Origin: Fratercula arctica
Taxonomy: Eukaryota; Chordata; Aves; Charadriiformes; Alcidae
Assembly: GCA_947846985.1 (NCBI GenBank)
Contig: CANTUZ010000001.1
Coordinates: 3,224,001-3,288,000, forward strand
Reading direction: 5' to 3'
Length of the DNA: 64,000 nt
A program made the position numbers and the translations under genes. The notes below the pieces were generated by a model. It had not been told where the DNA came from. It saw only the letters and a program-made list of their open reading frames with translations, and ran no database searches. This document shows positions 25,000 to 36,844 of the stretch, piece after piece. Position 1 is the stretch's first letter, and every line of letters starts with the position of its first letter.

Positions 25000-25431
25000 T
25001 CATAGAATCATAGACTGTTTTGGGTTGGAAGGGACCTTGAAGATTATCTCATTCCAACCCCCCTGCCCTGGGCAGGGACACCTCCCACTAGACCAGGTTG
25101 CTCAAAGCCCCGTCCAGCCTGGCCTTGAACACCTCCAGGGATGGGGCATCCACAACCTCCCTGGGCAACCTGGGCCAGTGTCTCATCACCCTCACAGTAA
25201 AGAATTTCTTCCTGATATCAAATCTAAATCTACCCTCTTTCAGTTTGAAACCATTACCCCTCATCCTATCATTGCACTCCCTCATCCAGAGTCCCTCCCC
25301 ATCCTTTCTATAAGCCCCCTTTAGGTACTGGAAGGCTGCTATAAGGTCTCCTCAGAGCCTTCTCTTCTCCAGGCTGAACCCCCCCAACTCTCTCAGCCTG
25401 TCCTCACAGCAGAGGGGCTCCAGCCCTCTGA
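25000..25431 (-). mobile_element. CR1 LINE 3' end, about 430 bp
   Basis: One of the longer young copies. From its 3' end (TCATAGAATCATAGACTG) it runs through the paired CCCTGCCCTGGGCAGGG block, CCACAACCTCCCTGGGCAAC, AAAGAATTTCTTCCTGATAT, AGGTCTCCTCAGAGCCTTCT and CTCAGCCTGTCCTCACAGCA to GGGGCTCCAGCCCTCTG. This is the untranslated region and the last part of ORF2 in CR1. Frames read through it (for example 25,025-25,324) are not genes. Confidence 0.93.
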
Positions 25432-26435
25432 AATATCTAGAGGTGGAACGTTTTTAAGATTTGGCTTTTCAGGGCAGCGCTAAGACACTTTGAATGGTTG
25501 CCATGGTTTTCCTTTCACACTGTGTAGGCACTTCAGCTTCCCAGGCTGGAAGTCCAATGTGTTTTGAGTTGTTCAGGAGATAATCAGAGCCAAGAGCTGA
25601 ATTTTGTGAACATAATGGGTCTGGTTTTGAGAACGGGCTCGGAACGGCCCTCCAAAAATGCTGCATGATGTACCATGAAGTCTAACCAAGGTCCTAGGAC
25701 CTAGCTGCTTACGTTTTTATGATTAGAGCCTCAACACAATGGTTTCATCAGTCTCTGTGAAAACCTTGTAACAGTACATGTTTTTGCTTTCTCCAGCCAA
25801 ACCCAATGACGGGAACACGTTATGAGGATCTGCAGGTAAATCCTAAGGAATCACATCCATATCAGACTGTGGTAAGCCTGTGAGCTATGACTGTGTTGTA
25901 CCCTGATGTTCAGCCATCTCTGCTCCACTACACTCTTCTGTGGTTGATCCCTTCTAGTTTACTCCTGCAGCACACATGAAGCCTGTGCTACAGGAGATCC
26001 CTGCCCTTTCCTTCACCTGGATCCTTAGTTCTAGCAAGAACCGCATGTAGCCACCTTGCTAGCCTTATATTTGCAGCTGAGGAACTCCTGTTATCACCAA
26101 AGGCTTAGCTTTGACTGGCAAGTGAGAAGAACCACCCTCATGTGATGTGCCCCAAATGCCTACAAACTGGGGTCCAGTCCCCTCAAAGTCCCCTCTCTTC
26201 CACGTCCTTTTCCCCGTTCTCTCCCAGTTGTTTTCTCACCCCCCGCTCCAAACGTTGTCACCACAGAGAAGGACAAAGTTGCTCTTTCCAGGGATCTTAA
26301 AACATCTTCGGATGCAAAATGTACATGCTGGCACTCATTGGCAGCTCCCAGTATGAGTACTACGGCATGCCAAGCGCATCTCAGGGTGACAGCTCTAGAA
26401 AAACAAGGCAAACATTTCTCAGCCCCTTGCCTGCC

Positions 26436-26461
26436 TTTTTTTTTTTTTTTTTTTTTTTTTT
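26436..26461. repeat. T26 homopolymer
   Basis: Twenty-six T, shortly before an ATTT microsatellite. No gene-like sequence on the complementary side. Confidence 0.9.
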
Positions 26462-26491
26462 GTCAAAAGCAATCAGTGGGCATCTTGCATT

Positions 26492-26513
26492 TACTTATTT
26501 ATTTATTTATTTG
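26492..26513. repeat. (ATTT)n microsatellite
   Basis: About five TTTA/ATTT units. Confidence 0.8.
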
Positions 26514-26853
26514 TAGCAGGGAGAAAAAAACCCACCCTGCACAAGGGAGGGAGAACATTTGAAATGAATTTCACAGAGGTTTCCTTCTTTGCCCTTGACT
26601 CCGCCCCAGGAGAACGCTTGGCTGAGATGATGTGAATGCAAGATTTTATTAAAAGTAAACCAGCATTATAGGAAAGGAAGCCACGAGTTGTTGTTAATGC
26701 CAACCAAACAAACCTGAGCATTAGGCAATATAAATATAATCTACATGATGATTCACATATGTTTTCCGTCTATCTGCTATAAACTGCAACACCCCTCTCA
26801 GGGTATAAAACAAAGCACCTTTTTCTGTTTATATGCAGCAAATGTTTGGGTTT

Positions 26854-26855
<2 letters not shown>

Positions 26856-26883
<28 letters not shown>
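26856..26883. repeat. T28 homopolymer
   Basis: Twenty-eight T, about 400 bases from the T26 run. No target duplication or pseudogene features recognised around it. Confidence 0.9.
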
Positions 26884-26887
<4 letters not shown>

Positions 26888-29164
26888 GTTATTGCCAAAT
26901 CAGATGTGCTCATGTGGCTTTCAGCGGATATTTCCATGACCCAATCAAACCTGCTAGGTTGTCAGGCCTAATCCATCAGCCCCATGAATTGTGCCTGAGG
27001 TTTCAGATTAGCACAACCTTTTCTCCGGCTTTCTGTAAGAAAGGTATGAATATGAAATAATACAGCCATGGCTTAAGAAGGAATGTCCTGTGACCTATGA
27101 CTTTGTGCTGAAATACCTCCAATCTGATGTTCAAACCTTTGTGCCTTGGAGATATGTATGCTCCATGTTGTGCTCCTCATCAAATGGACTTTCAGATGGG
27201 ACTTCACAGATTGTCTAAAAGTGGAAGAGATGCTTTCAGCTCGATCCAGCTGTCTGACCGCAGTTGTTTCAAGTGACTCAGGAGCATGTGCCTGCCCAGC
27301 CAGTGACTGTGGAGGTGATGGAGACAGAAGCTGGAGTGATATTATCATAGAGCCTTGCCCGAGTCAAGCTCTGGATGGCCAAAAGCCTTCAGTCATGACA
27401 TCCAGCCATGGCTGCGTGTTCTGCCTGCCCTTCCCAATGCAAAGGAGAAACGACTTGAGTCACAGCAGTCCAAAATGAAGCTTTTCACTTCATAGTTCCC
27501 CACCCCATCCCAGACAAGCAGCTACCATGTCTCAGCTGAGACCATGCTGTAAAGATGCTTTGCCATCATTTGAAGCCATTGTCTGGCCATTGTGACTGTT
27601 GCCAAAACCCATGAACTTTCTAAACATCCCTTACTCTGCTGGGGCCACATTTTCTGACATCACTCTTAGTACATCAAATCTCTAAGGAAATTTGAAACAC
27701 TACGAGAACTCAGAACTACTTCTCATTAGCTGCAGTACCGCAAAGGCAACCCAACATGGTGCTGCAGGGGCTTGTACTGTTGGAGATTCCAGTTTAACCT
27801 CCTCTGAGTCGGGAGGTAAAATAAGTGTGTGGACCAAGACTGATCATTAAAACAGGGTACGTGGTAAGTGTTGATGTGCCCTAAGGGAAAAATGCCATCT
27901 CATTGTGGGAATCTATCTCACCGAACTTTAGCAATGGGATTAATCTCAAATATCTGCAAATGTTTTTGGTGTAGATATTAATCCCTCAGTTAAGCATTCA
28001 GGTTTTTATGACAGTAAATGGAGATCTAGTCAGTACTGAGAATAAAGAGCAATAATAATTTAAGTAAATTAAGTAAATAATAAATAATATGTATAAAATC
28101 TGTATCTGCTTGGCTGGGTTGCCCCCTAAAATTCCATTGGATGTATTGAGCAGATTTTGCATCATTGACTTGAGTGGAAACCTAGATTTCTGTCTCAGAG
28201 GAAAGCATGCACTTTGTAAACATAAAATACATAGTATAAATCCCACCCTATATGTTTACGTTGCAAGTAATTATATGTTTGGACTCTTTGCAGTCAATGG
28301 AGGGAAGCAGGCACCTCAGGATATGATTCATCTTATCTCAAGTAGATATTTAAAACAGATTAAATGATCTCTGTGATAAACGTGGCTATTTCCTTTGACT
28401 AAAGTGAGAGCTCAGGGCGTCCAGCTGGGATGGAACCCTTCTACACTGCAGACATCCAAACACGGGTGAGATGAATCCCACCCAATTTACCTCCTCAAGG
28501 TTGGCTTGCTTTTTTACTAAATTTCATTCTGTACTTGCATTCCTTCCTGAAAACTGCTGTGTTACCGACATGGCTTGGCTACTACCCTCTTCCCCAGCTG
28601 AATTACGAAAGAAAAATCAGCAACCACAGCCTGTGTCTGAAAGCACTTCAGGATATATAATGCAATATGAATTTAAGTTATTAGATGACATCTCCAGGAG
28701 CCACCTTAGTTTGACTTGATGGATCTTTCTGTCTTTCAGCATCGACGTTTCTTGGATTGTGTCTCCTCAACCTTACGATCCAAAAGAATTTTCCAGCTTC
28801 CTTTACTCATTTTTTTGCCATTTGGGGAGACTCACAAAGTAATGTTAAAAAAGGCATTCCTGTGCAAGCATCTGTGTGGGTGTGGGTGTGAGTGTGAGCG
28901 TCTGCATGTGAAATATTTAATAAGCCATTGAAAGATATGGTAAATGAAGATGCTTCACATGCCAGACTTGATTTCTTTTGAGTTGTTTGGGCTTGGTGGT
29001 AATAATTACAGAAATCTTTGCTTTCAGCTTAGAGAGAAGGTGTGACCAGGAAGGAAGGAAACAGAACTTTTATAATTATACTAATAAGCAAATTAGCTAG
29101 TTTTATGTGACATTACGTTAAGAGGTATTGCCAGTTTTGTCAACAAAGACCTATAGTCATAACC

Positions 29165-29180
29165 TTTTTTTTTTTTTTTT
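29165..29180. repeat. T16 tract followed by CAG
   Basis: Sixteen T directly followed by CAG resembles an idealised splice acceptor. However, the downstream frames close within a short distance and no donor or conserved peptide was found, so no exon is called. Confidence 0.6.
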
Positions 29181-30035
29181 CAGTTTTAGGCACCAAAGCT
29201 GAGTTTCTCAAATAGTCTGGAGACTAAAGTCCTTGCTAGGGGTGGATGGGAGAGGTGAGCTTTCTGTGCTGTGCATGATAAAGATGCAGGAGGGATAAAG
29301 TGGTATTTAAGTTTCGGGTCTCTGTTGGCACAAACATACATGGATATAAATTGGGCCATGGCTACTTTTGAAGTGGAAAAACTAGCAGATGGCTTTGAAT
29401 CATGAGAGGAATGCAATTCTGGAAAAGCCTTTTAGTAGTGTTAAAGGTGTGAATGGGAACATATGGCAGAGTACCGGTGACAGCAATATTTTGATGAGAT
29501 GACTCAAGAGGTCCCTCCGTCTCCGTAGTCTTCTTTCATGCATTGAATTATAGCATAATGATTTTCCTTTCTTCCTGACTCCTCCGTTAGCAATTCCAAA
29601 GGGACTCAGTGAGACATAATGTTGGGACCTTGATTCTTTCCCTGTGCTGGGGTCTGAAGTTATAGACCCTAAGCGTTTCCTCAGCATTGGAAGGCAGAAA
29701 ATGACTGTTGTGGTCGTGCAGTGCAACTACTGGCACACTAAGCTCCTGAGGACCATGGCCCTTGAGCCCATCACTGAGGCTTCTGCACGCACAAGGGTTA
29801 CTCTTGCATCGTGACCATCTGTACAGTGGATATATCTGGTCTTGAAGGTGGCCTAGAGATGCTCTTCAGAAAACAAGATATATAGTTCCCATTCTCTCAA
29901 GTTCAGCTAGACTTCCCAGAAGAGCAGTAGATATTCATGCACTCTTTTCTGGGAGGATTCAAGGTTATGTGCTAGCTCCAAAGGCAATTTGTGAACCTAT
30001 AGAGAAATAAAACTGAAAGGCATCTTGAAGCATTA

Positions 30036-30040
30036 CTTGG
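30036..30040. repeat. Left target-site duplication CTTGG
   Basis: Five bases immediately before the LTR, identical to 31,137-31,141. Confidence 0.85.
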
Positions 30041-30220
30041 TGTATTGGGTTTGCACGGCAAGGTTTTGTTAGCAGGGGTGCCATAGGGTTGGATTCTGTC
30101 AGAAGCTGCTAGAAGCTTCCTCCATGTCCATTAGGGCCAATGCCAGTGTGAATCAAGATGGACCCACGACTGGCCAAGGCCAAGCCCACCAGCAATGGTG
30201 GTAGCGCCTCTGTGAGAACA

Positions 30221-30228
30221 TATTTAAG
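30221..30228 (+). promoter_or_regulatory. TATA-like box of the LTR
   Basis: TATTTAAG about 180 bases into the LTR, at the place where the U3 promoter of such an LTR would be expected. Function inferred from position only. Confidence 0.45.
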
Positions 30229-30368
30229 AAGGGGAAAAACTTACTGTGCAACAGCAATTGCAGTCAGAGAGAGGAGTGAGAAGATGTGAAAGCAATGACC
30301 CTGCAAACACCAAGGTCAGTGAAGAAGGAGGGGGAGGATGTGCTCCAGGCACCAGAGCAGAGATTCCC

Positions 30369-30730
30369 CTGCAACCCGTGGTGAAGACCATGGTGAGGCA
30401 GGCTGTCCTCCTGCAGCCCATGGAGGTCCACAGTGGAGCAGATATCCACCTGCAGCCCATGGAGGACCCTACACTGGAGCAGGTGGATGCCTGAAGGAGG
30501 CTGTGGCCCCACAGAGAGACTGAACTGGAGTAGGCTCCCAGCAGGACCTGTGGCCTCATGGAGAGAGGAACCCTGGAGCAGGTTTTCTGACAGAATTTGT
30601 GACCCCGCAGAGGACCCACACTGCAGTAATTAGTGAAGAACTGCAGCCTATGGGAAGGTCTTACACTGGCGACCTTCATGGAGAACTGTGTCCTGTGAGA
30701 GGGACCCCAGGCTGGAGCAGGGGAAGAGTG
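30369..30730 (+). repeat. Imperfect 39-51 bp tandem repeat inside the LTR
   Basis: About eight units, each starting with a CTG(C/T)(A/G)GCCC-like or related block and carrying a CTGGAGCAG-like block further in. Unit starts near 30,369, 30,411, 30,450, 30,501, 30,548, 30,597, 30,641 and 30,686. Several spacings are multiples of three, which helps keep a 198-codon minus-strand frame (30,224-30,820) open. That frame has no domain and is judged an artefact of the repetition. Confidence 0.65.
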
Positions 30731-30946
30731 TGAGGAGTCCTCCCCCTGAGGAGGAAGGAGCAGCAGAGACAACGTGTGATGAACTGACCACAACCCCCAT
30801 TCCCCATCCCCCTGCACCACTGGGTGGAAGTAAGTAGAGAAATTGTGAGTGAAGTTGAGCCTGGGAAGAAAGGAGGTGTGAGGGGAAGGTATTTTTAAGA
30901 TTTGGTTTTATTTCTCATTGTTCTACTCTGGTTGGATTGGATTGGT

Positions 30947-30952
30947 AATAAA
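30947..30952 (+). terminator. LTR polyadenylation signal AATAAA
   Basis: Canonical AATAAA followed within about 100 bases by a T-rich stretch (TTATATTTTTTTCT near 31,044), as expected for an LTR cleavage and polyadenylation region. Confidence 0.6.
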
Positions 30953-31136
30953 TTAAACTAATTTCCCCAAATGGAGTCTGTTTTGCCCATGATGGTAATT
31001 GCTGAGTGATCTCCCTGTCCTTATCTCAACCCCTGAACCTTTTGTTATATTTTTTTCTCCCCTGTCCAGCTGAGGAGGGGAGTGACAGAACTGCATTGGT
31101 GGGCACCTGGCATCCAGCCAGGGGCAACGCACCACA

Positions 31137-31141
31137 CTTGG
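31137..31141. repeat. Right target-site duplication CTTGG
   Basis: Five bases immediately after the LTR, identical to 30,036-30,040. The lack of any mismatch fits a not very ancient insertion, but five bases carry little dating information. Confidence 0.85.
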
Positions 31142-31847
31142 CTTGTCTTTCTGGACCAAGAAAGGTCCATTCCCAAAGAAGACTTATCTTAAATGTCTAA
31201 TTAAAGAAATGGTGCTTAATGATCTGCAATGTTGGAGACCACAGAGAACTCAGACAGTTGATTCCAGAGTGCTGCTCTCTGCTAGCAAGTTTTTCTTAAT
31301 GTTGAACCTGAACCATCCTTGCTGCAAAGGAACCTCATGATTTCTTGCCGTGTCTACTCAGTATCTTGACTATGCAATGCTAAAGGGAATACATTGTTCT
31401 TTCTGCTATAAAAAAAAGCCTTTTTTGGTTAATTTTGTCCAGAGTAGGACATAATAGAGATCCTGGACTAAAGTTTCCCCTTGAGAAGTCATTATAAGCA
31501 ATCATTAATATCCAAGGAACAAATTACAGCCGCGTGGAAGGCAGAGCAGAGAAAGGAAGAGTGTCAGTGTTGGGCACCAAGGATCAGACTGTGATGGCCT
31601 TGATGCTGTAGATTGGGTCTGCCTCTTGCCCTCTGCAGATGACACAGCTAGTGCTGTTGATAAACTCAGCAGCCCATGATGGATTTTCTCCTGGAATTGC
31701 TTCCCTTTATGCTTCAGTTAGGAGGAGGCTGGGCACTCATTTTTGTAAGCCCATTTGCTCAGTGGTTATTCCAGAGGTCCTGAGATTTGTTAAGTCACAC
31801 CAAGGATGGCTGGTTAAAGAAAGAGACACCCCGTCTTTCCTAGTTAG
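31142..31847. other. Unique non-coding DNA
   Basis: No exon or RNA gene recognised; open frames are under 85 codons and unremarkable. Confidence 0.5.
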
Positions 31848-31941
31848 AAGTGTCCCTGCCCATGGAAGGGGGTTGGAACCAGGTGATCTTTAAGGTTCAT
31901 TCCAACTCTAACCATTCTGTGATTCTACAATTCTATGATTT
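31848..31941 (+). mobile_element. CR1 LINE 3' end, about 95 bp
   Basis: GTGTCCCTGCCCATGGAAGG, TTGGAACCAGGTGATCTTTA, CATTCCAACTCTAACCATTC and the terminal octamers TGTGATTCTACAATTCTATG are all in sense order. Left boundary is approximate. Confidence 0.88.
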
Positions 31942-34269
31942 GTGAATGCTGAACATCACCTAGCCAGGGCTTAAGTAAATTTTAAAGTATTTTTAAAAAA
32001 CAATGTATTCATTCTCAAGTTTATCATTTGAATATGTCAAAAAAACATCAGGAAGGGGAAAAGGGGGTTGCTTTGCCCTGGGGCTTGTGCAGAATTTATG
32101 GCCCACCTTCTTCATGAAGGTGGAGACTGGGTGGCAGACCTGTGATTCCCTCCTGCTGGGCCAGGACATTTTTTATTCATTTGTTTTTGATGAAGGGCTT
32201 TTAGAAAAAAAACCTGCCTCACCTTCAGAGAGGGATAAGCATTCAAAAGCAACCTACTGGCCAGACTTTGCTCTGCAGTAATCCTCAGGGTCTGGCAAAA
32301 ATGGTGGACAGGGCAGATGCAAATGCTGAATCCCAGCCCTTGGCCACAGTGAACAAGGCCAGACATCAGGAATGTGCTGGAGCCTCACACATGACTTTTG
32401 AGCTAGCCTCCAGCTCCTTCTCTCTCCACCCACTTTGGGCTCATTCCCCATCCTCTATAGGAAGCAGAGTCCTTTTCACAGTCCCTTTCTTCCTGCCCCT
32501 TCTTACTCCACTTGCTTTGGAGCTTGGGAGAGTGCCTGTCCTCTCTCCAAAGACATGGAGGAGTGTGTCCTTAATCAAGCCCAAACTCATCCGCTGAGAT
32601 GAAAGCATAGCACGATGAGCATGACAAATCCTTCTTCTCAGCTGGTGCAAATCCGTACTTCTCCTGGTTTCCCAGAAAGTGCCCGGAGAGGCTATGTGTG
32701 AAAGATAAGCCAAAAATCGACACTGGAAGCTTGCAGAGGAATTTTTGGACAGAGCGCAAACAATCTGGTTCACATCAGCCCTCCAGCTTATTCATTCCCC
32801 TATCAACAACCAGATGTTCAATGCACAGCGCAAAGGCTGGTGAGTGACTCCGTCTTCCTGGCTTACAGGAGCTGCTGTCTGTTTGTTCTGTGGCAGTGAG
32901 TGAAGTGTTGTAAGTCAGCAGGGAGGCAACCAGAGTAATGGTGTTTTCAGGGACCCTTTGCAAAAGCTATCTTGGCAGGTATCTTATGTGCTGGATCTAT
33001 CATGCACCCCTGAAGAGTTCGGATGCAGTCCAGAAGTGCCATGTCCATGTGGGAGAAGGAGGTTTAAAGCTCCAGGGTAGTTTAATTAATCAGTGGATTT
33101 GCAAGGAGATTGAAGAGAGCCTGGTCGTGACTCTCAAACCAGTAAGAAGTTTCAGGCTCAGGAGACTAGCTCAGCAAGTTGGGACCCAGCACCAAGCTAC
33201 CTGAGAAAGAGGGTAAGAAGGTTCAGAGCTATGGACACAAAAGATGTTGTGCCAGTCATGCTCAGGGTTGAAAAATTGTCCCTAGCCTATTTCAGACCCA
33301 AACAGCTGCAGCTATTGGATTGTTCAGTGTGGAGCTATAAATCCTGCAGCATGTGGGCTGTGGTAATGGGATGCTGCTAGGAAGCACCTATCCCATGACC
33401 AGCCCTTTGGGTTGAGACACTCCCCATTCAACATTTAGAAGGAGGTTCCCTCATTTTATTTCATTTTATTTTTAAATTATGCCTCCTAAAAGGTCTTTTC
33501 AGTAACCTATCTGACTCCTCACCACTAATTCTCTTCTGTTCATACCTTATCCCAGTTACTGCTTTCCAAATTCAGGGCCTGTATTTCATGCTTCCCTATC
33601 TTCTTCCCTTTATGAGTGCACTCTCCAAACTCCTTTTCTGGAGTTTGGTTGCTGAAGTTGTCCTGAGCACAGGGATGCCAAGGTGGTTCTGCCCACAGTC
33701 ACTCCTGGGCTGGGTCCCAGGTCAGAGTGGATCAGAAGCTGAGGTTTTGGTCTCCAGACAAGTCTGATGATGAAGAGACGTGTTACCTGGACTGAGGGCT
33801 GTGTTAATGGCCTCCGTCCCTCACTCTAAGTGCTGGAGAACAACCTGTTTCATTTCTGAGATGACTTTTTCTCTTCCTGGCTTAACAAGCACATCCCCTT
33901 GCAGAGAGAGGAATGTCCCTGGGGACTGTAGTTTTTCGAAACGTGTCTGAACTGCCCAAGCGAACACGTGGAAAGACCATGGCCCTGTAACACTCATCTG
34001 TTTGCCTCTTGCACTCAGTATGTTTGTGTTGGACACGGGTCTTTTCACCAGAAAGTTTGAACCTGCTTCTGAAGATCTGCTGGACTATATGTTGGGTAAC
34101 ACATAACAGAGGGGTGAATCCCACAGGAGAAGAAAATCTTTTCTAGTCAGGTCCTGAGATGCCTACTACTGATATTGCCAATGTTTTAGCCCAGAATCTA
34201 AGGATACTGAGGTGTGGTTTCATTTATTTGTTTTTAGTCTGTAATTTTAATTAAAATCTGTAGATTGGC
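31942..34269. other. Unique non-coding DNA
   Basis: No exon or RNA gene recognised. The longest frames (109-110 codons at 32,268-32,597 plus and 32,441-32,773 minus) lie opposite each other and match nothing known to me. A tRNA-like TAGCTCAG at 33,170 was checked and rejected. Confidence 0.5.
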
Positions 34270-34633
34270 TCCGGGGAGACCTTACTGGGGCCTTTCAGTA
34301 GTTAAAGGGGGCCTACAGGAAAGATGGGGACAGACTTTTCAGCAGGACATGTTGTAATAGGACAAGGGGTAATGGCTTCAAACTGAAAGAGGGGAGATTT
34401 AGATTAGATGTCAGGAAGAAATTCTTTCCTGTGAGGGTGGTGAGCCCCTGGCGCAGGTTGCCCAGAGAAGCTGTGGCTGCCCCATCCCTGGAGGTGTTCA
34501 AGGCCAGCTTGGACGGGGCTTGGAGCAACCTGGTCTGGTGGGAGGTGTCCCTGCCCATGGCAGGGGGTTGGAACTGGATGGTCTTTAAGGTCCCTTCCAA
34601 CCCAAACCATTCTATGATTCTGTGATTCTATCA
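34270..34633 (+). mobile_element. CR1 LINE 3' end, about 360 bp
   Basis: Begins within ORF2 near GAGACCTTACTGGGGCCTTT, continues through AGATTTAGATTAGATGTCAG, GTTGCCCAGAGAAGCTGTGG, the CCCATGGCAGGGGG block and GGTCCCTTCCAACCCAAACC, and ends in TTCTATGATTCTGTGATTCT. Very similar to the copy at 49,314 and oriented opposite to the one at 36,845. Confidence 0.93.
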
Positions 34634-36844
34634 TTGGAGAGTGCGGAAAGAGCTGCAAATGAACAATGTGCTAGGTAAGTGTAAACAAGCTTTCTGCACA
34701 CTATGCAGATGACTTAGTCTCGCTCCAGCAAGGTCATTCCTGTTAGTCTGACCACTGGGACTGCAGGAATGCAGAACAGCCTACCTACTTCTAACAGGCT
34801 CCTGAAATAGGGACTTGCCATCTAACATACAGAGCACAAATAATGTTCCTAGGGATGGAGGAGGTAAACCTACATCTCAGTGAGCTTTTGGAGAGCACTG
34901 GATGATGGTTTATGTCATGATACCCTTTTAAAACATCCCCAGACGTCTAGCCAGCACTGTACAATCTCAGCACAGTTTCTTGGTCCAAGCCCAGGGCTTT
35001 GAAATCTTCAGCTCAGCCTTATGGTTTGTCAGCAGCCATATATTGTGGCAATGATGTATTCACTTGGCACTGGTCTTCTTGTTCCACTGCTGGGTAGCCA
35101 AATATGAAGGCAGTTTTCTCAAGGTGGAGTGGAAGCATCAAATCTTTCTGTGTTGTCCAAACTCTGGTAAATGATAATCAGAGATTCTCACTTGGGATCC
35201 CATGTGGTGAACACAAAACAAAAAGAAGGGTGACCCAGGAAATGAGAGACACAAAGCTCATTTCCAGATAGGCTGTGTTGTCACACCATGAGAAATAATT
35301 TGTTAGTGGGAAGTCTGAACATATTGAGCCTTCTCTTTGTCGTGCTAGGGCCCCTGAAGACACCTTAACAAAATACTCAAACATCACTGTGCCAGTCCCG
35401 TCCTTTCAGCTTTCATCCACCGGGGTCTCTTGCAGCTTTCACAACCCAGAGGTCTGGAGCAATCCAGCCATGCAAATTGCCCCATAGCCAGAGACTATTG
35501 CTTTCAAGTGTTGGCTTCCCAAAGTTTAACGGATGAGGAGAGCAGCTTGGGAAGTCTTCTGGCATCAGATTGTCTAGAAAACCTGAATCCAGAAGCTAGA
35601 AAATTCTAATTTCATTGTAGGAAATCAGAGAGTCCAAGAGGACTTGTCTACAATGCGTATTCTTGTCATGGGCTTTTCAATCTCCCTTCTGTGCATCTGC
35701 AAATCCAACACCTATCCCACCTTGCCTCAGTATGAAGGCCATCGGCATCTCCAAAGTCCCATTTACACAATTCTTGAAGTCTGAAGGAACTAGAAACCTG
35801 ATGTGTAGGACAGCAAAGAGCTAACTTCAGCTCTGGTGCCCTTAGCCCCACGGAAATCATACTGCGGATCAGCTCCAGAGCTGGAAATGAAACCACTTGT
35901 CTTCAGGCAATCCATATGGCTGTGTTACCTCAAAGAAAAATGCTTTCATAACCCAGACATTGATGACATTGAGCAGTTTGTGTGGCAGGACTGCCCAGGA
36001 GCCGTAGAGCTGGAAACCCTACCTCTCCAGCAATGTTGGCAGGAAAGCAAAAAACCCACCAAAAATCATCAAAGCACAGAAGAGTGAGTAGAAAAAAGAA
36101 ATCGTAATGCAAAAAGAGACAGATGAAGCACATGTTGCACTAAGAAGTTGTACCATGAACACATCATCCCTGCTGTTTCCTCCTCTGGGCCACATGGTGC
36201 ATATGCTAGTCATCATCATCATCGTCTCTCTTCTCTCCCCTGTCCCCCAATTATAAACTGGGAACACTTGTGAAAAAAAAATAATCAGTCTGCTGGCTCA
36301 AGCTAAGGGATAGGTCTGAAAGGCAAAGATGTTGCAAGGCTGGAATGAGGAGGAAACAGCACTGGAAAACATGAACCAACGTGCTGTGCAGCTTGGAAAT
36401 CAGCACATTTATTAATGTTCTTTCTTCCACCAGTCTTGTAAGGCAAGGATTTAACGTGCATGTCATCAGAGCTTGACTGCAGTTAAACCGAGTGCAGCTG
36501 AGGCGGAATAGCTCTGAGAAAAGCAAGCAGGATGATCAAAGGGTACGCGTACATCTGTGTGCGTGTGCTACGTCTGTTACCCCTGCAGCCATATACAGAT
36601 ATATGTGTAAGGTGGGAGAAGCTGTGTGTGTGTCTATGCTGTACCTACTACAGTGACTCCTATTCTTCCTTGCACCCTTAGCCACCACTGCAAGACAGTG
36701 ATTCAGGGTGCAGGGTCTCTCATGGAAATCTTGGTCTGAATCTGTTGTCTGTGCATGTTGTGATTTACTCCACACTCTCCACAAGCTGTAATAGGAAGTG
36801 GAGATTCAATTACCTAAGGGCTCGCACGTCCCAGCTTGAGAAGG
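34634..36844. other. Unique non-coding DNA between two inverted CR1 copies
   Basis: No exon or RNA gene recognised. Open frames are under about 95 codons. This 2.2 kb would be the loop if the flanking CR1 copies paired in a transcript. A GT-rich patch lies near 36,620-36,635. Confidence 0.5.

Larger units (their letters stand above)
25432..30035. other. Unique non-coding DNA with long T tracts
   Basis: No exon or RNA gene recognised. Holds two long T runs and an ATTT microsatellite around 26.4-26.9 kb, an AAT/TAA-rich patch near 28,045-28,095, a GTGTGGGTGTGAG-type patch near 28,876-28,905 and T16 at 29,165. The longest open frames are about 110 codons (27,146-27,478 plus; 29,400-29,726 minus) with no recognisable domain. 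Confidence 0.5.
30041..31136 (+). mobile_element. Solo LTR of an endogenous retrovirus, ERV-L type (1,096 bp)
   Basis: The element begins TGTATTGGG and ends ACCACA, that is TG...CA termini with short inverted ends TGT/ACA. It is flanked on both sides by the same five bases, CTTGG (30,036-30,040 and 31,137-31,141), a target-site duplication. A 5-bp duplication is typical of ERV-L-like integrases, against 4 for many class I and 6 for class II elements. A TATA-like TATTTAAG lies at 30,221-30,228 and AATAAA at 30,947-30,952, consistent with plus orientation. No internal retroviral region, primer-binding site or second LTR adjoins it, so it is a solo LTR left by LTR-LTR recombination. I recognise it from memory as a high-copy LTR in non-galliform birds, but did not look it up. 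Confidence 0.88.

Noticed and set aside
29165..29420. T16-CAG as a splice acceptor for an exon
   Set aside because: Following plus-strand frames stop early and no donor site of quality was seen. A simple T tract explains it.
33168..33230. tRNA-like A-box (TAGCTCAGCAAG) followed by a B-box-like GGTTCAGAGC
   Set aside because: The spacer and surrounding bases do not fold into a cloverleaf, and the B-box match is poor.
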